Of a stretch of DNA of 64,000 nt, positions 10,001 to 21,359 are shown piece by piece; the first letter of the stretch is position 1; every line of letters starts with the position of its first letter. The DNA is from Cordilura impudica (Eukaryota > Arthropoda > Insecta > Diptera > Scathophagidae): contig OY821521.1 of the NCBI GenBank assembly GCA_963682025.1, positions 167,523,209 through 167,587,208 of the forward strand, read 5' to 3'. A program made the translations under genes and the position numbers. The notes beneath the pieces were generated by a model, which saw only the letters and a list, made by a program, of their open reading frames with translations, ran no database searches and was not told the origin of the DNA.

Positions 10001-10940
10001 ATCGATCTGTACTAAATGTCTGCAAAGAACCATCCAAACACACTTGTTGTGTGTTGTTCATTTTTATTATATCTGCTTGTATCTGTTTCGCTCTCTTTGG
10101 ATAAAGTGCGTATGGAATATTTCTCTTTTAGATAACGATGGAATAGCTATGTGAGAGTGAAAGTACCAAGTATCAGAAATACTTGTATGATTACATACAG
10201 AACAAACAGATATATCGGTTTTCTTATTATCTGTGCTTGGAATATATGGAGAGCGTGGCGCTGCAAGCATAAAGAATAAAGAGCGAAATAAGCAATAAAA
10301 AGAAAGCACTTTATATAAGTCCAATGCATTTAAATGATCAATTTATTAAAAAAAAATAGTAATCATAACGAAAGGATTTTTTAAATAACTTAATAAAATT
10401 ATATATTAATTCACATATTAAAAAATAAAAATAAAATGAATAAAATAAAAAAAAAAACAATTTACTTTCAAGCTAAATACTTATTAAACACCTACAACGA
10501 TCACAATTATGCATCAAACAGAACCAAAAAGATAACAGAAAAGCACAAAACACAAGCAATTTCTAACTGTAAACAAATGAGTACGATCTGGAATATCCAT
10601 ATTAAATGGATAAATCCATTTAAAAAAGAGGTAAAACAGTTACTTCACTGAGTGGAACAGATAAATATAAAAAAAGTTTCCACTACAATGAGAGCCAGAG
10701 AACCAGATGATACGCTCTCTACTCAATCCAAAACGCATGAGGCACATGTTATTTTCTACTCTTTGTTGTATTTGTATCGATAACATCAGGTTCTTACTTG
10801 TTTTATCTGTTTGTACAAGTAAAATGGATGGAACGTTGCAGGCCTTAAATCTGTACTTTAATGGAAACACAGACAGACAGACGGACAGACAGATGGACAT
10901 AGCTAAATCGACTAAGGAAATCATTATCATAAGGGAAACA
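10001..10940. other. AT-rich filler with a GACA/GACG microsatellite (about 10868-10905)
   Basis: The ACAGACAGACGGACAG run followed by ATGGACATAGCTAAATCGAC resembles the microsatellite core of DINE-type elements, so part of this stretch (about 10790-10940) is probably another decayed copy. The open frames here show no recognisable protein. Confidence 0.4.
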
Positions 10941-10942
10941 AT

Positions 10943-11440
10943 TTAAACAATTTAGTCAGTCCAGACCTACCAGGAGACACCCTATACCATGCGTTTAGAA
11001 AATTGGTCTTAGGTCCATCTAATTGGGTATAGAAAATAAGCATAAACCATATTTGTATGACATTTTTATTAATTTTTTTGCCCTTGAATATGAACAAGTT
11101 CATATCGGATGCTATATTTATATGGGGACTGCATCGAAAAATGGACCGATCCTGACTAAGGTCACTTATTTTTTGCAAAAACATATACAAACCAAATTTG
11201 AGCAAAATCTGTGCAATATTTTTGTTTTTTTAATAAATTTAAGTCGATCTCATATTGGTGATTTTTATGCAGACTAGGTCTGAACATGAACCGATTTTCA
11301 CCAATTTCAAAGCTTATACGTTGAGCTTTATCAAAATATTTATATAATAAAAGCTGGTTCTAGGTCAAATGTTTTTGGTAGTTACAAACATCAGCAGAAA
11401 GGCATTATACCCGGACCACATAGTGGTATAGGATATAAAA
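10943..11440 (-). mobile_element. HINE/DINE-1-like element, copy H4 (internally deleted)
   Basis: Begins with the decayed 3' hairpin TCAGTCCAGACCTA and ACCCTATACCATGCGTTTAG, continues with CATATCGGATGCTATATTTA and ends GGACCACATAGTGGTATAGG. Against H7, about 300 bp is missing, including the CCGT microsatellite. Confidence 0.75.
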
Positions 11441-11499
11441 AAAAAGTGCTAATAATCCGGTTTTAACTTCATTTTTAAACACTTTCTTCTAACTCATAC

Positions 11500-12245
11500 T
11501 CTCTGTCTGTCTGCCTGTCTGCCATGAGTGGATCCCATTCTCCCTCATCCAATTGATCTGAAGCATGGCCAATAGTCTTGTTGTAACTACAGATAAATTT
11601 TGTGGTAGTCACGCACAGTCACGTGTGGTCACGTACAGTCACGGGGTGATCTAAATGTCATTTCTCCTCATTCGATCGATCTGAAACTTGGTACATACAC
11701 TTGCCCTAAAAAAAATATTAACTTTGACTTAGTCACGCACAGTCACGCATGGTCACGCACAGTCACGGAGTGATCTAAATGTCATTTTCCTTCATCCGAT
11801 CGATCTGAAACTTGGTCCATACACTTGCTGTGAAAAAAGATTAACTTTGACCTAGCCACGCACAGTCACGCATGGTCACGCACAGTCACGGAGTGATCTA
11901 AATGTCATTTCCCCTCATCCGATCGATCTGAACTTGGTCGATATACTTGCTGTAAAGGAAGATCAACTTTGATATAGTCACGCACAGTCACGCATAGTCA
12001 CTTACAGTCACGGAGTGATTTAAAACCCATTTCCCATTATCAGATCGATCTGAAACTTGGTCGATAGACTTACTGTGGAAAACGATTAACTTTGGCATAG
12101 TCACGCACAGTCACGGAGAGATTAAAATCCCACTTCCCCTCATCCGGTGGATCTGAAACTTTGTCCATAGACTTGTTGTGGCCAAAGATTAATTTAAAGA
12201 TAGTCACACACAGTCACGCACCGTCACGGAGATATTCAAAACTCA
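11500..12245. repeat. ~122-bp minisatellite with a nested 10-bp AGTCACGCAC subrepeat
   Basis: After a GTCT run (about 11502-11522), about six units follow. AGTCACGCAC blocks start near 11607, 11731, 11854, 11975, 12099 and 12201, giving spacings of about 124, 123, 121, 124 and 102 bp. Each unit holds two to four copies of a 10-bp AGTCACGCAC-like word and a conserved CATCCGATCGATCTGAAACT phrase. That phrase also occurs near 21425 in the DINE-type element, which suggests a common source family. The units are diverged, so the array is old. Confidence 0.85.
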
Positions 12246-12639
12246 TATGCATAAGGAAAGAAAGAGATTTAATAAAAACTTTGTTATTATGGTTTAGATT
12301 ATTTACGTACTAAATTTTAGTTAGAGCAGATAAACATTTCCTTTTTGGATTCCGCAAATATATAACACAGTTTTGTTGAAATTTGCGGATATTATTTAGT
12401 GTTCATCCAAACATGGGTAACGATATTTTTTTAAAGAAAAAATGGAATGTTGCTAGTATTAGGTAACCCCTTTTATTTCCACTAAAAAATTAAAAAAGTA
12501 TTTCTCTACTTTATGATCTTAGGACAATAATTTTGTTCAATAAATGTATTGAGAAATTGTAGTCCTCTTAGTGGCTTTCAGTTTTACCTTTTAATTCCGG
12601 CTTGAACAGCTAAAAATTATACACTTGATTCGCTATAAA
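12246..12639. other. AT-rich stretch, nothing recognised
   Basis: No coding, RNA or repeat signal was identified between the minisatellite and the next Helitron. Confidence 0.4.
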
Positions 12640-12994
12640 CTAGCAGATTCCAGCGCTCGAAATTCGAGTGCAATTTCTAGGAAGCTTTATTTTTCTACTT
12701 AGCCAATTCACAAACCAACACTTTTACAGTTTATTATTATTGTGACTGCAGATAACAAACGCATTACCAAATTTAATAAAACACACATAGCATATGTATA
12801 ACTTTATGTATGTGTTAGTAGCAACTTTAAATGCAATTTACTCAAAATAAAACCAAAAATTTAAAAATCTGTAAATCTGCAAAACGGCTAAAAAGAAATA
12901 CCTTTAAAATAATATACGCTTGGTCAAAATCGGGATAAAACGGTAGAACAAAACATCAGTCACAAGAAATCACCTAGCCTATTAATATTATAGA
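12640..12994 (-). mobile_element. Non-autonomous Helitron, copy R1
   Basis: On the minus strand it starts 5'-TCTATAATATTAATAGGCTA and ends with hairpin CTCGAATTTCGAG, a ~12-nt spacer and CTAG, flanked by host A and T. A 5' TC, a 3' CTRR end, a subterminal hairpin and A/T insertion are the canonical Helitron signature. It has no Rep/helicase coding and is about 355 bp. Confidence 0.85.
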
Positions 12995-13794
12995 TATGAT
13001 CTAGTTTTATTGAAATTTAAAGATTTCACTTATCTAGAAGACCATCAAATATGGCATAAACCATTTAAATATGGAATATCAAAATGGAGGAATTTTAACT
13101 ATTTAGTTCATCCAAAGAACTAAAATGAACGTGCTTTCTTTAAGATATAGAACTAGAAATAAAATAAAACGCTAATGAATTTTATAATTTGCAATGAAAG
13201 ATAGTTTTTTTTCTTTCAATTTCATTTGTATATGATAGCTGGCATATGACCGATCAATTTTAGCCACAATTGGGGGTCGTATGTCGCTAGTAAACTTTCC
13301 CATACGTACCCACAAATAATCTATCAGTATCAAATCTTACGATCTCACAATGTTCGATTTGCTGTTTTTACGATGAAAATAAATAACTTCTGAATGGCTT
13401 ATCGGAATTGGATGTTTAATGGCTTGTTGGAAAGCTAACTAAATGTTATTTAAGTAATTCATCAAGAAATTTTAAAAAGTAAATTTATAAACTCTCTTTT
13501 TTTAACTAAAAATAAAAATATGAAATAAAAAAATATTGTTTTTAATTTAAATTAATTTTTAAAAATATTTATTAAAATACTTTTGTATTTCAATGTTGAT
13601 TCATAAATACTTGCCGATTCAATTGAAAAAATGGATTTGTGTTCATTTGTAAGGAACAAAAAATTAAAAAAATATTAAATCAAAATTTATTATATAATAA
13701 AAGAACATGGTATATCAATTTTGTCTATCAATATCAAGTAGATTAAGCATTTCTGCTTGAAATTCGTCAACATAATCCATTTTCAATTTATCAC
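12995..13794. other. AT-rich stretch leading to the Transib relic
   Basis: No recognisable gene. A CACAATG word at 13346 resembles a Transib/RSS-like terminal heptamer and could be the 3' terminus of the adjacent Transib, but no matching partner end was found. Confidence 0.3.
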
Positions 13795-14954
13795 CTCTAC
13801 GTAGACTTTAAATAAATGGATCAGGTGATACCACGAGCATGTGTAATAGATCTTCATTGGTATGTTGTCTAGATGTCTTCCTGGTGTGATATTCACGATA
13901 TTCCTTAAGATTTTTGTTCCGGTTTTCTTGAGCTTCTTCTGAAAGCTGGCCAATTGGAATCACCATTTCTGACAATTCTTGACAGAATTCTTAAAATCGT
14001 TGCGCATCGTTGTAAAACTGCAACATCCAATCCTGTAATGTTAGCTGAAACTTTAGCATTCTGGAAAAATCTTCTAGCGTTATTTCCATCATTGGAAGTA
14101 CCAGCACCTCCTGGTCGTACTTTATCCACATTGAATCCCAATCTCGGAAAAAAAGCATCTTGAATTTGTTGTTGTTTTTCTCTTTCATTGTTGCTACATG
14201 TTCAGGTTTTCGCATGCTCCAAGTCTTGAATTCGAGCCCGTTAGCAATATGCAGGAAATATTCAAAGAATCTAATCCAAGCATGAAGCGTTGAAAGACCA
14301 TATGCCAAAGAAGACTCCTTTACATTTCTTTGCAGAACAGAATCAATGTCGTTCATTTCTGTTGGCTTGGCTCCGCAAATGTAGCATGTTTGAGATGAAT
14401 TGGTGTCGGTGATGGTATTGCAAACTTTTCCATCTATCATAGTCAAAATTAATTTGTCTTTAATCATTATTTCTCTGTTGTCCAGTTCTACGCTTGTTGG
14501 TAAAAAGTCGTCAATTTGATCTGTAATGTATTGCTTCTCATTTTTAGAAATATCAGTAGTTTCTTTTAAGAATTGAAATCGAATTGGTCTGCAATATTTT
14601 GTTGATGAAGGAACTGGATTTTGAAAAAGAATCTTACCATTCATCGTTTCCATTTTAATGGGTACCATGGATGTAAAAAATATGCTGGGATCAGTTGCTA
14701 ATGTGCTGCCATCACTGTATCTTTTTTTGTACGGACTATGTCCTGTGCTGCCATCGAAACCCCATTTATATGTGACAGTTATATCAATCAATTCTTCATT
14801 GGTACACTCTTCTAAATTATTGTTGTGAATCAGTATGGTCCAAGAATTGTTGAAGTTTTACTTCCGCCATTGTTTCCGTGATGATGATTCCATTCTTTTC
14901 AGGATAGCAGTCTTTTTTCGCTTCTAGAATTGCTGTGTATGATGGATATATGTA

Positions 14955-16261
14955 ACGGGTGATTTTTTAAGAGCTTGATAACTTTTTTTAAAAAAAAAAA
15001 CGCATAAAATTTGCAAAATCTCATCGGTTCTTTATTTGAAACGTTAGATTGGTCCATGACATTTACTTTTTGAAGATAATTTCATTTAAATGTTGACCGC
15101 GGCTGCGTCTTAGGTGGTCCATTCGGAAAGTCCAATTTTGGGCAACTTTTTCGAGCATTTCGGCCGGAATAGCCCGAATTTCTTCGGAAATGTTGTCTTC
15201 CAAAGCTGGAATAGTTGCTGGCTTATTTCTGTAGACTTTAGACTTGACGTAGCCCCACAAAAAATAGTCTAAAGGCGTCAAATCGCATGATCTTGGTGGC
15301 CAACTTACCGGTCCATTTCTTGAGATGAATTGTTCTCCGAAGTTTTCCCTCAAAATGGCCATAGAATCGCGAGCTGTGTGGCATGTAGCGCCATCTTGTT
15401 GAAACCACATGTCAACCAAGTTCAGTTCTTCCATTTTTGGCAACAAAAAGTTTGTTAGCATCGAACGATAGCGATCGCCATTCACCGTAACGTTGCGTCC
15501 AACAGCATCTTTGAAAAAATACGGTCCAATGATTCCACCAGCGTACAAACCACACCAAACAGTGCATTTTTCGGGATGCATGGGCAGTTCTTGAACGGCT
15601 TCTGGTTGCTCTTCACTCCAAATACGGCAATTTTGCTTATTTACGAAGCCATTCAACCAGAAATGAGCCTCATCGCTGAACAAAATTTGTCGATAAAAAA
15701 GCGGATTTTCTGCCAACTTTTCTAGGGCCCATTCACTGAAAATTAGACGTTGTGGCAGATCGTTCGGCTTCAGTTCTTGCACGAGCTGTATTTTATACGG
15801 TTTTACACCAAGATCTTTGCGTAAAATCTTCCATGTGGTCGAATAACACAAACCCAATTGCTGCGAACGGCGACGAATCGACATTTCACGGTCTTCAGTA
15901 ACACTCTCAGAAACAGACGCAATATTCTCTTCTGTACGCACTGTACGCATTCGTGTGGTTGGTTTAATGTCCAATAAAGTAAACTGAGTGCGAAACTTGG
16001 TCACAATCGCATTAATTGTTTGCTCACTTGGTCGATTATGTAGACCATAAATCGGACGTAAAGCGCGAAACACATTTCGAACCGAACACTGATTTTGGTA
16101 ATAAAATTCAATGATTTGCAAGCGTTGCTCGTTAGTAAGTCTATTCATGATGAAATGTCAAAGCATACTGAGCATCTTTCTCTTTGACACCATGTCTGAA
16201 ATCCCACGTGATCTGTCAAATACTAATGCATGAAAATCCTAACCTCAAAAAAATCACCCTT
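14955..16261 (-). mobile_element. Mariner-type transposon (DD41D, rosa-like), near intact
   Basis: TIRs: the left end reads ACGGGTGATTTTTTAAGAG, the reverse complement of the right end AAGGGTGATTTTTTTGAGG. TA dinucleotides flank both ends (14953-14954 and 16262-16263), the standard Tc1/mariner target duplication. The element is about 1.3 kb with a single ORF. Joining the flanks restores the Transib reading KHD-IYPSYTAI, so it inserted into that element's coding region. Confidence 0.88.
15063..16148 (-). CDS. Mariner DD41D transposase, 361 aa, uninterrupted
   Basis: This enzyme cuts and pastes the surrounding transposon at TA sites by DDD chemistry. An N-terminal paired helix-turn-helix region spans about residues 1-115 (EQRLQIIEFYYQ start; SIRRRSQQLGLCYSTTWKIL second helix set), followed by the linker KPYKIQLVQELKPND. 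The catalytic residues are D159 in FSDEAHF, D252 in WFQQDGA and D294 in CDLTPLDYFLW; 41 residues separate the last two, hence DD41D, the spacing of the rosa/Visitor group. The start codon lies about 110 bp inside the right TIR and the stop about 110 bp inside the left TIR. Full length with all three aspartates, so it may be active or only recently silent. This is the best-preserved gene in the window. Confidence 0.93.
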   Translation of the reverse strand: MNRLTNEQRLQIIEFYYQNQCSVRNVFRALRPIYGLHNRPSEQTINAIVTKFRTQFTLLDIKPTTRMRTVRTEENIASVSESVTEDREMSIRRRSQQLGLCYSTTWKILRKDLGVKPYKIQLVQELKPNDLPQRLIFSEWALEKLAENPLFYRQILFSDEAHFWLNGFVNKQNCRIWSEEQPEAVQELPMHPEKCTVWCGLYAGGIIGPYFFKDAVGRNVTVNGDRYRSMLTNFLLPKMEELNLVDMWFQQDGATCHTARDSMAILRENFGEQFISRNGPVSWPPRSCDLTPLDYFLWGYVKSKVYRNKPATIPALEDNISEEIRAIPAEMLEKVAQNWTFRMDHLRRSRGQHLNEIIFKK

Positions 16262-16929
16262 TATATCATGTTTTAAATTCAAGGCAAGTGCTTGCATGTG
16301 TTTGTAACTAGAGCTGGTTATACCGGTGTCGATGATTATTGCCAATGTCTCATCTTTGGATCTTGTGTCGGAAAAAGACTTTTTATATGCCTTTAGCATT
16401 TATATTGCTGTTGAAGGTGATGATCTAGTTATAATCTAACCTTTGATGCATCCTTGCTTACCGGTCACGTATATACTGCAGCAGCATAAGATATTTGTGA
16501 AACTCTCAAATGCTTTAGATTAGCCACTTTTCTCCGTTTTTTGGGGAGATTTAAAATCTTCAAAATTTTTTGAAGGCCCTCCCAATCCCGATCTCCTTCT
16601 TCCAGATGTTGAAGGTACATAGCGGAGAATGTTTTCTGGGAAAATCAAATCACTAGCAAAATATTGGGAATTTCATTGAAAAAATGGGGTCAGTTCATTT
16701 TTGTAAATTCGGATGGCGCTTGGAGTCCATATATTTGCAAAGTAATTGCAGATTTTGTGTACCTCGCATTTAAATGCAGCAACAATGTTATTTGGCAACG
16801 TAGAACCATCTATGCGATAAAATTTGTAAACTTCTTTCAGAACTGCCTTCCAACATTTTTCATTTTTCAAAACCAAAAATAATTATTTTTTATTGACGGT
16901 ATTTGAGATGGTGCTGTCTGAAAATAAAA

Positions 16930-17421
16930 AAAAAAAAACATAATTTTTAGTATAATTTTCATAATTATGGACAAAAATATTGAAAATTAAAAAAAAAAAA
17001 AATTGGAGAAGTTTTCAGACAAGTCAATGTTTTATACTTTTCCCATTGTCTCCCGATATGCATTCATACCTTAAAATGTTCTTCAAAAAGCAAACTAAAA
17101 TTCATAGAAGAACAATATAGCAGGCACAACTTGGGCAAATAAAGTTTCAGGCCATGCAATTATTAAAAACCAATTGAAAAATCTAGAAAAAACCCCTCCT
17201 CCAAAGAATTTCAAATAACTAACAATGAAATGTTAATTGTATACATTAATACATATTTTTTCCCCTAATTAATGTCTATACATGCTTCGTTCTAGTTCCA
17301 TAGTGATTTCTGGATTAACCAAATCGTTTTTTAATTACACTTACTTTAACTTTTGATTTAAAAAAAAAAAAAATATCACTTTTTTATTAATTATGAAAAA
17401 AATATCCGATATTTATAACAA
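16930..17421. other. AT-rich stretch, nothing firm
   Basis: Contains poly(A) runs and a CATAGTG word at 17299-17305 that could be a Transib terminus, but no paired end was found. No coding signal. Confidence 0.35.
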
Positions 17422-17791
17422 CTAGCAGATTCCAGCCCTCGAAATTCGAGTGCACATTCTAAGAAATTTTAATTTTTTATTAAATAAAGACCCTAAAGGT
17501 ATGCTAATCAATTATAGCCAATTCAAAAATCAACACAAAAAACAAACTCAATTTTATTACAAACACATTAACAAATTTAATAAACACACAATGTATAATT
17601 TTATCTATGTGTTAGTAGCAAATTTAAATGCAATTTACTCAAAATAAAGGACAACATTTTAAAATCTGTGAATCTCTAAATCGGCTAAAAAAATATACCT
17701 TTCAAATAATATACGTTTGGTCAAAATTGGGATAAAACGGTAGAACAAGACATCGGTCACAAGAAATCGCCTAGCCTATTAATATTATAGA
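17422..17791 (-). mobile_element. Non-autonomous Helitron, copy R2
   Basis: Same ends as R1: plus strand A|CTAGCAGATTCCAGCCCTCG at the left and CCTATTAATATTATAGA|T at the right. The CTCGAATTTCGAG hairpin is intact. Length 370 bp. Confidence 0.87.
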
Positions 17792-18209
17792 TTATTGTTT
17801 TGAGATGGTGAACTTATATAAATTGATAAAAAAAAAAATTAAAAAAGTTTGATAGTTAACCATAAAAAATTTTGATTTTCATCGCTTTTTTATTAAAATC
17901 GAACACTGTGGATCTTGTAGTTTAGTTCACAGGTCCTAAACATGTAATTAAGCGCTCACTAAACTTATCCATGAATATATCGGCTCTAGTAAGAGTCGGA
18001 TTTTATTTGACTGCAAAAACTTTCTTAAAGTAAATTTGCGTTACAGTTTGTGAAAAGGCTAACACTTAAAACAGTGTGGCCAAATATAATTTATATGAAT
18101 CAAAAACGAATACCCTTGAATAGTATATATCTTTGTTCAAATATTTGTCCCTAAAAGGATTTTTCTTCTTCTAGAAATCATTTCTTTTAATTTTACTTTT
18201 TTATATTAA
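17792..18209. other. AT-rich spacer between two Helitrons
   Basis: Nothing recognised. Confidence 0.35.
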
Positions 18210-18655
18210 CTAGCAGATCCCAGCCCTTGAAATCCGAGTGCAAATTCTAGGGAATTTTATTTTTTCATTTAACAAATTATTTTATAAGACTCTACAGGTA
18301 TGCCAATCAAGTTTAGCTAATTCACAATTCAACACTTTATATATCGATTGTGTTATTGGTTTATGCCCAAAATTAGTCCTAAATTCAACACAATTATTAT
18401 TGTGAATTAAGAAAACAAACCCTTTTTTTGCAAACAAATTTCCAAATTTAATAAATACAACATTGTATAATTTTATGTATGTGTTAGTAGCAACTTTAAA
18501 TGCATTTTACTCCAAAAAAATTTAAAAATCTCTAAATCTGGTGGACAGCTAAAAAGAAATACCTTTCAAATGAGATACGTTTGGTGAAAATCGGCAGAAT
18601 ACTGTGGAACAAAAAATCGGTCACACAAAATTGCCTTACCTATTAATATTATTGA
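18210..18655 (-). mobile_element. Non-autonomous Helitron, copy R3 (diverged, longer)
   Basis: Left end A|CTAGCAGATCCCAGCCC, right end CTATTAATATTATTGA|T. The hairpin is mutated (CTTGAAATCCGAG). It carries about 80 extra bp against R1, including a near-inverted GTTATTGGTTTATG region around 18350. Confidence 0.8.
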
Positions 18656-18889
18656 TTTCACAAATAAATAATTTTAAAACTTCATTCCATTGTTTGCTGG
18701 GTAGACATATTTATTTAAGCAAACTTACTTGCAGTTTGTTTAAGTTTTATTTTACGAAAAGTTTATACCGTAATAGATATATTTCGCTAAAGTTTATATT
18801 ATTATAACATAAATTATGTTAATTAAAAACAACTTAGTTGCATATATTCAAATAATATTATCTTTTGTGCATAATTAAAATTAATACCA

Positions 18890-19097
18890 AACAAGTAAGA
18901 AAGTTTATTGTCAGTCTATAACGATAATATGATACGCTATAGCAGGAGTTTTGGGAAAGAGCCTTAGATCCAACTTTGCTAAGGTCATATATGAATATGG
19001 AAAATAAGCCGAGATGAAATTTAAATTAAATTTTAATGAATTTATGTATGGAGAAATGGATCCATCACGACCATTAAGTTAGATCGACTTGATAAAA
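18890..19097 (-). mobile_element. Decayed HINE 3' end
   Basis: AACAAGTAAGAAAGTTTATTGTCAGTCTATAAC matches the reversed 3' end of the H family in parts (ACAAGTAAGAAA, then a broken hairpin), followed by GATACGCTATAGC. The remainder is too diverged to follow. Confidence 0.5.
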
Positions 19098-19175
19098 CAA
19101 AAGAAAACAAGTAAGAGTGTTAAATTCGGCTGTGCTGAATCTTTGACACCCTCCACCTCGGTGTGAGTGTTGATA
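19098..19175 (-). mobile_element. 3' end of a second HINE-like family
   Basis: AACAAGTAAGAGTGTTAAAT followed by the hairpin TTCGGCTGTGCTGAA. The same ACAAGTAGGAGTG plus TTCGGCTATGCCGAA signature recurs at 33913. It shares only the terminal ACAAGTA with the main H family. Confidence 0.55.
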
Positions 19176-21350
19176 ATAAATGTAAACAAAATATTGGAAA
19201 AATATGCATGCGTTTCCTATATGCATCGTTTCCGGTTAGATGACATAACTTCTCGTTTAATTAAGTTTTTGCTAATTAAATAGCTCTCCCTAACCTCCAT
19301 TGCAAAGCTAATGGTTGTGTAGGGTGGCTATATGCATTAAATCGTGCTAATTGGAGATGGCTGTATAGTTTCTTTTAACTGGCGAAATATTTTTCATTGC
19401 GGCCATATAAATAGGTCGGATGGAGTAACAAAATAATAACCAAAAAAGTCTCTCTCAACTTTTTTATTAAAATATTGCCATATTTGGAAAACATAGACAA
19501 TAAATTTATAATAGTAATAAATAATCAAATTAGAGATACCAAACGCAAAAATGCAAATATCCCAAACATTTTAAATAAAATAATTTGTTATCTTTATTGT
19601 ATGAAAAACTTAAATTTTTCATCCAAAAAAAATTGTGAAAAATAATATATAAATAACATTCTCATCAAATTGCATTTATTTATGTAACAATTGTTATGTT
19701 CGCAATTTTTAAATATCATTTGAGGTTTTCTAAAATTCATTGAATTTAAATTAATGTTTTCTGTAGTCCGATTCTGTAAATTTCAACGATCCGACAATCG
19801 CAAAATATATCGACAGCTATTGTTATTTGCACTAAGGATTAAGTGATTCACTAAGTACAGACATCTTAACGACAGTCGACAAATCTATTTTTTTTTGTAT
19901 TTATTTTAATTGTAAACGAGTGGAATCTCTGTCAAAATAAGCGAAAAACACAAAGAAGAATAGAAAAAACAAATTACTTCGTGTTTGATAGGACGATGTT
20001 ATGTTTATGTTTAATATCTCTATTTCTTTTAATAATATTTCTGTTTATTTATTAGAAAATTAAATAATGAATTGAATATGCTATTTAATTTTTTTATTTA
20101 TATAAAAAAGTTTTTTAATAGAAGCAAAATATTTTCACTATTTTATGATTTTTATTTATGTATGACGACATTTCAACCTAAAAATTTAAGTTTTTATCGA
20201 TTGAATTAACAACACAAAAATGGTTGTCGTTTAGATAACAACAACAGCTGACTTTAACAATAGCGAATATCGTTTAAAAATTTTACTGATAATTTTGCTA
20301 TTTTCTTTTTTTAACGATTCGACTACCGTTAAAAAAAGTTACTGAAAAGCTACTATGCCAATGCCAATATTTTTTTTTATATGTAAACATTTTTTAAATG
20401 TAAACATAGGTATTTGGTGTTTTTTTTGGAACTTCAATTTGTGTTTAACGAACAAAATTTATATATTAAAGATGCAATTGATGTCTTCTAAATTTAAAAT
20501 TATTATTTCCGACGTTTTGATATGATTTTCTGAAATTCAATTAATATTTTCTAATTTATAGTTTGAAAATTTAATACCAGTTTTTAGAATTGATATTTTC
20601 TAAAATTTGAATGGAAAATTTAAAAAGTGCAATTTTGTATTTATGTGAATAATAATGCTTTAGTAATTATAAACAATTTTTAAAAATTAAATGTAATCGC
20701 AATCAGATATTTTGTAGGTAAAGCAGAATAGTAATTCTATATAACTATGTAGAACTATTTTTAAAGCAAAAAACTCATTGATGAACTCGGTAACTCTATT
20801 TTGTAAAGACAACAAAAAGTTAATATGCCAAACTTATGTTCATATTTGTAAAAGAATAATGAAAAAACGTATGAAATAAAAGACCAGCCCGTGTATACTC
20901 TCTGTTCTGTATAACATCTAGTTGAAAATATTAACATTCATGTTAAAATAGAAATAACAATTGCAAAGCTAATTAGAACAAAAATTGTGGCGCCATCTAT
21001 TGTGGCATAGTCACGCTGAGCAAAATGAAGTGACACTCTGTTAATGCAAATGAAATGTATTTTCCCCACAACAAAATATTGCAGAATTTTATGTCAATAA
21101 AATAATATACCGATATATTTCTAACATGCAGTTGTTATGGATATATATATATATAGAATATATGTATTTATATTATTTGTAATATTTAATATGTATATGT
21201 AAATATTACACACAAAAAATACAACATCAAACGGTAGTTTTGTGTTTTTCTCTTTAAATAAATTATTACATAAAATTTTTTTTTGCTAAATTTACATTGT
21301 TTTTTTAATAACTACGTATTTTAGCATTATTTGCTTTAGATGCTGGTAAA
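19176..21350. other. AT-rich stretch, nothing recognised
   Basis: About 2.2 kb without legible coding, TIR or RNA gene. A TA-rich run lies near 21140. No host promoter or exon could be argued. Confidence 0.4.
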
Positions 21351-21359
21351 TTTTTACTC

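Larger units (their letters stand above)
13795..16880 (-). pseudogene. Transib transposase relic (RAG1-like), split by a mariner
   Basis: The minus strand encodes, from right to left: an N-terminal region with KCWKAVLKEVYKF (16673-16876), a KHLRVSQISYAAAVY block (about 16530-16470), SFSDTRSKDETLAIIID up to SYTAILEAKKDCYP (about 16380-16262 and then 14945-14900 across the mariner), TYKWGFDGSTGHS (D13 of the 266-aa frame 13991-14791), NPVPSSTKYCRPIRFQF, LTMIDGKVCN (D120) with CYIC at 136-139, and LSTLHAWIRFFEYFLHI. A frameshift leads to RPGGAGTSNDGNNARRFF (about 14130-14080), then a deletion leads to PIGQLSEEAQENRNK (about 13940-13895), which holds the third acidic residue. DGS, IDGK, YIC and SEE align with RAG1 D600, D708, YIC and E962. 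It is dead through frameshifts, a stop and a ~60-residue deletion. Confidence 0.78.

Noticed and set aside
10067..10324. Overlapping frames of 60-85 codons on both strands
   Set aside because: Short, overlapping on both strands and without motifs; fits chance.
13346..17305. CACAATG (13346) and CATAGTG (17299) as the two ends of the Transib
   Set aside because: The heptamers are short, do not match each other beyond CACNATG, and no 5-bp duplication was found. Kept only as candidates.
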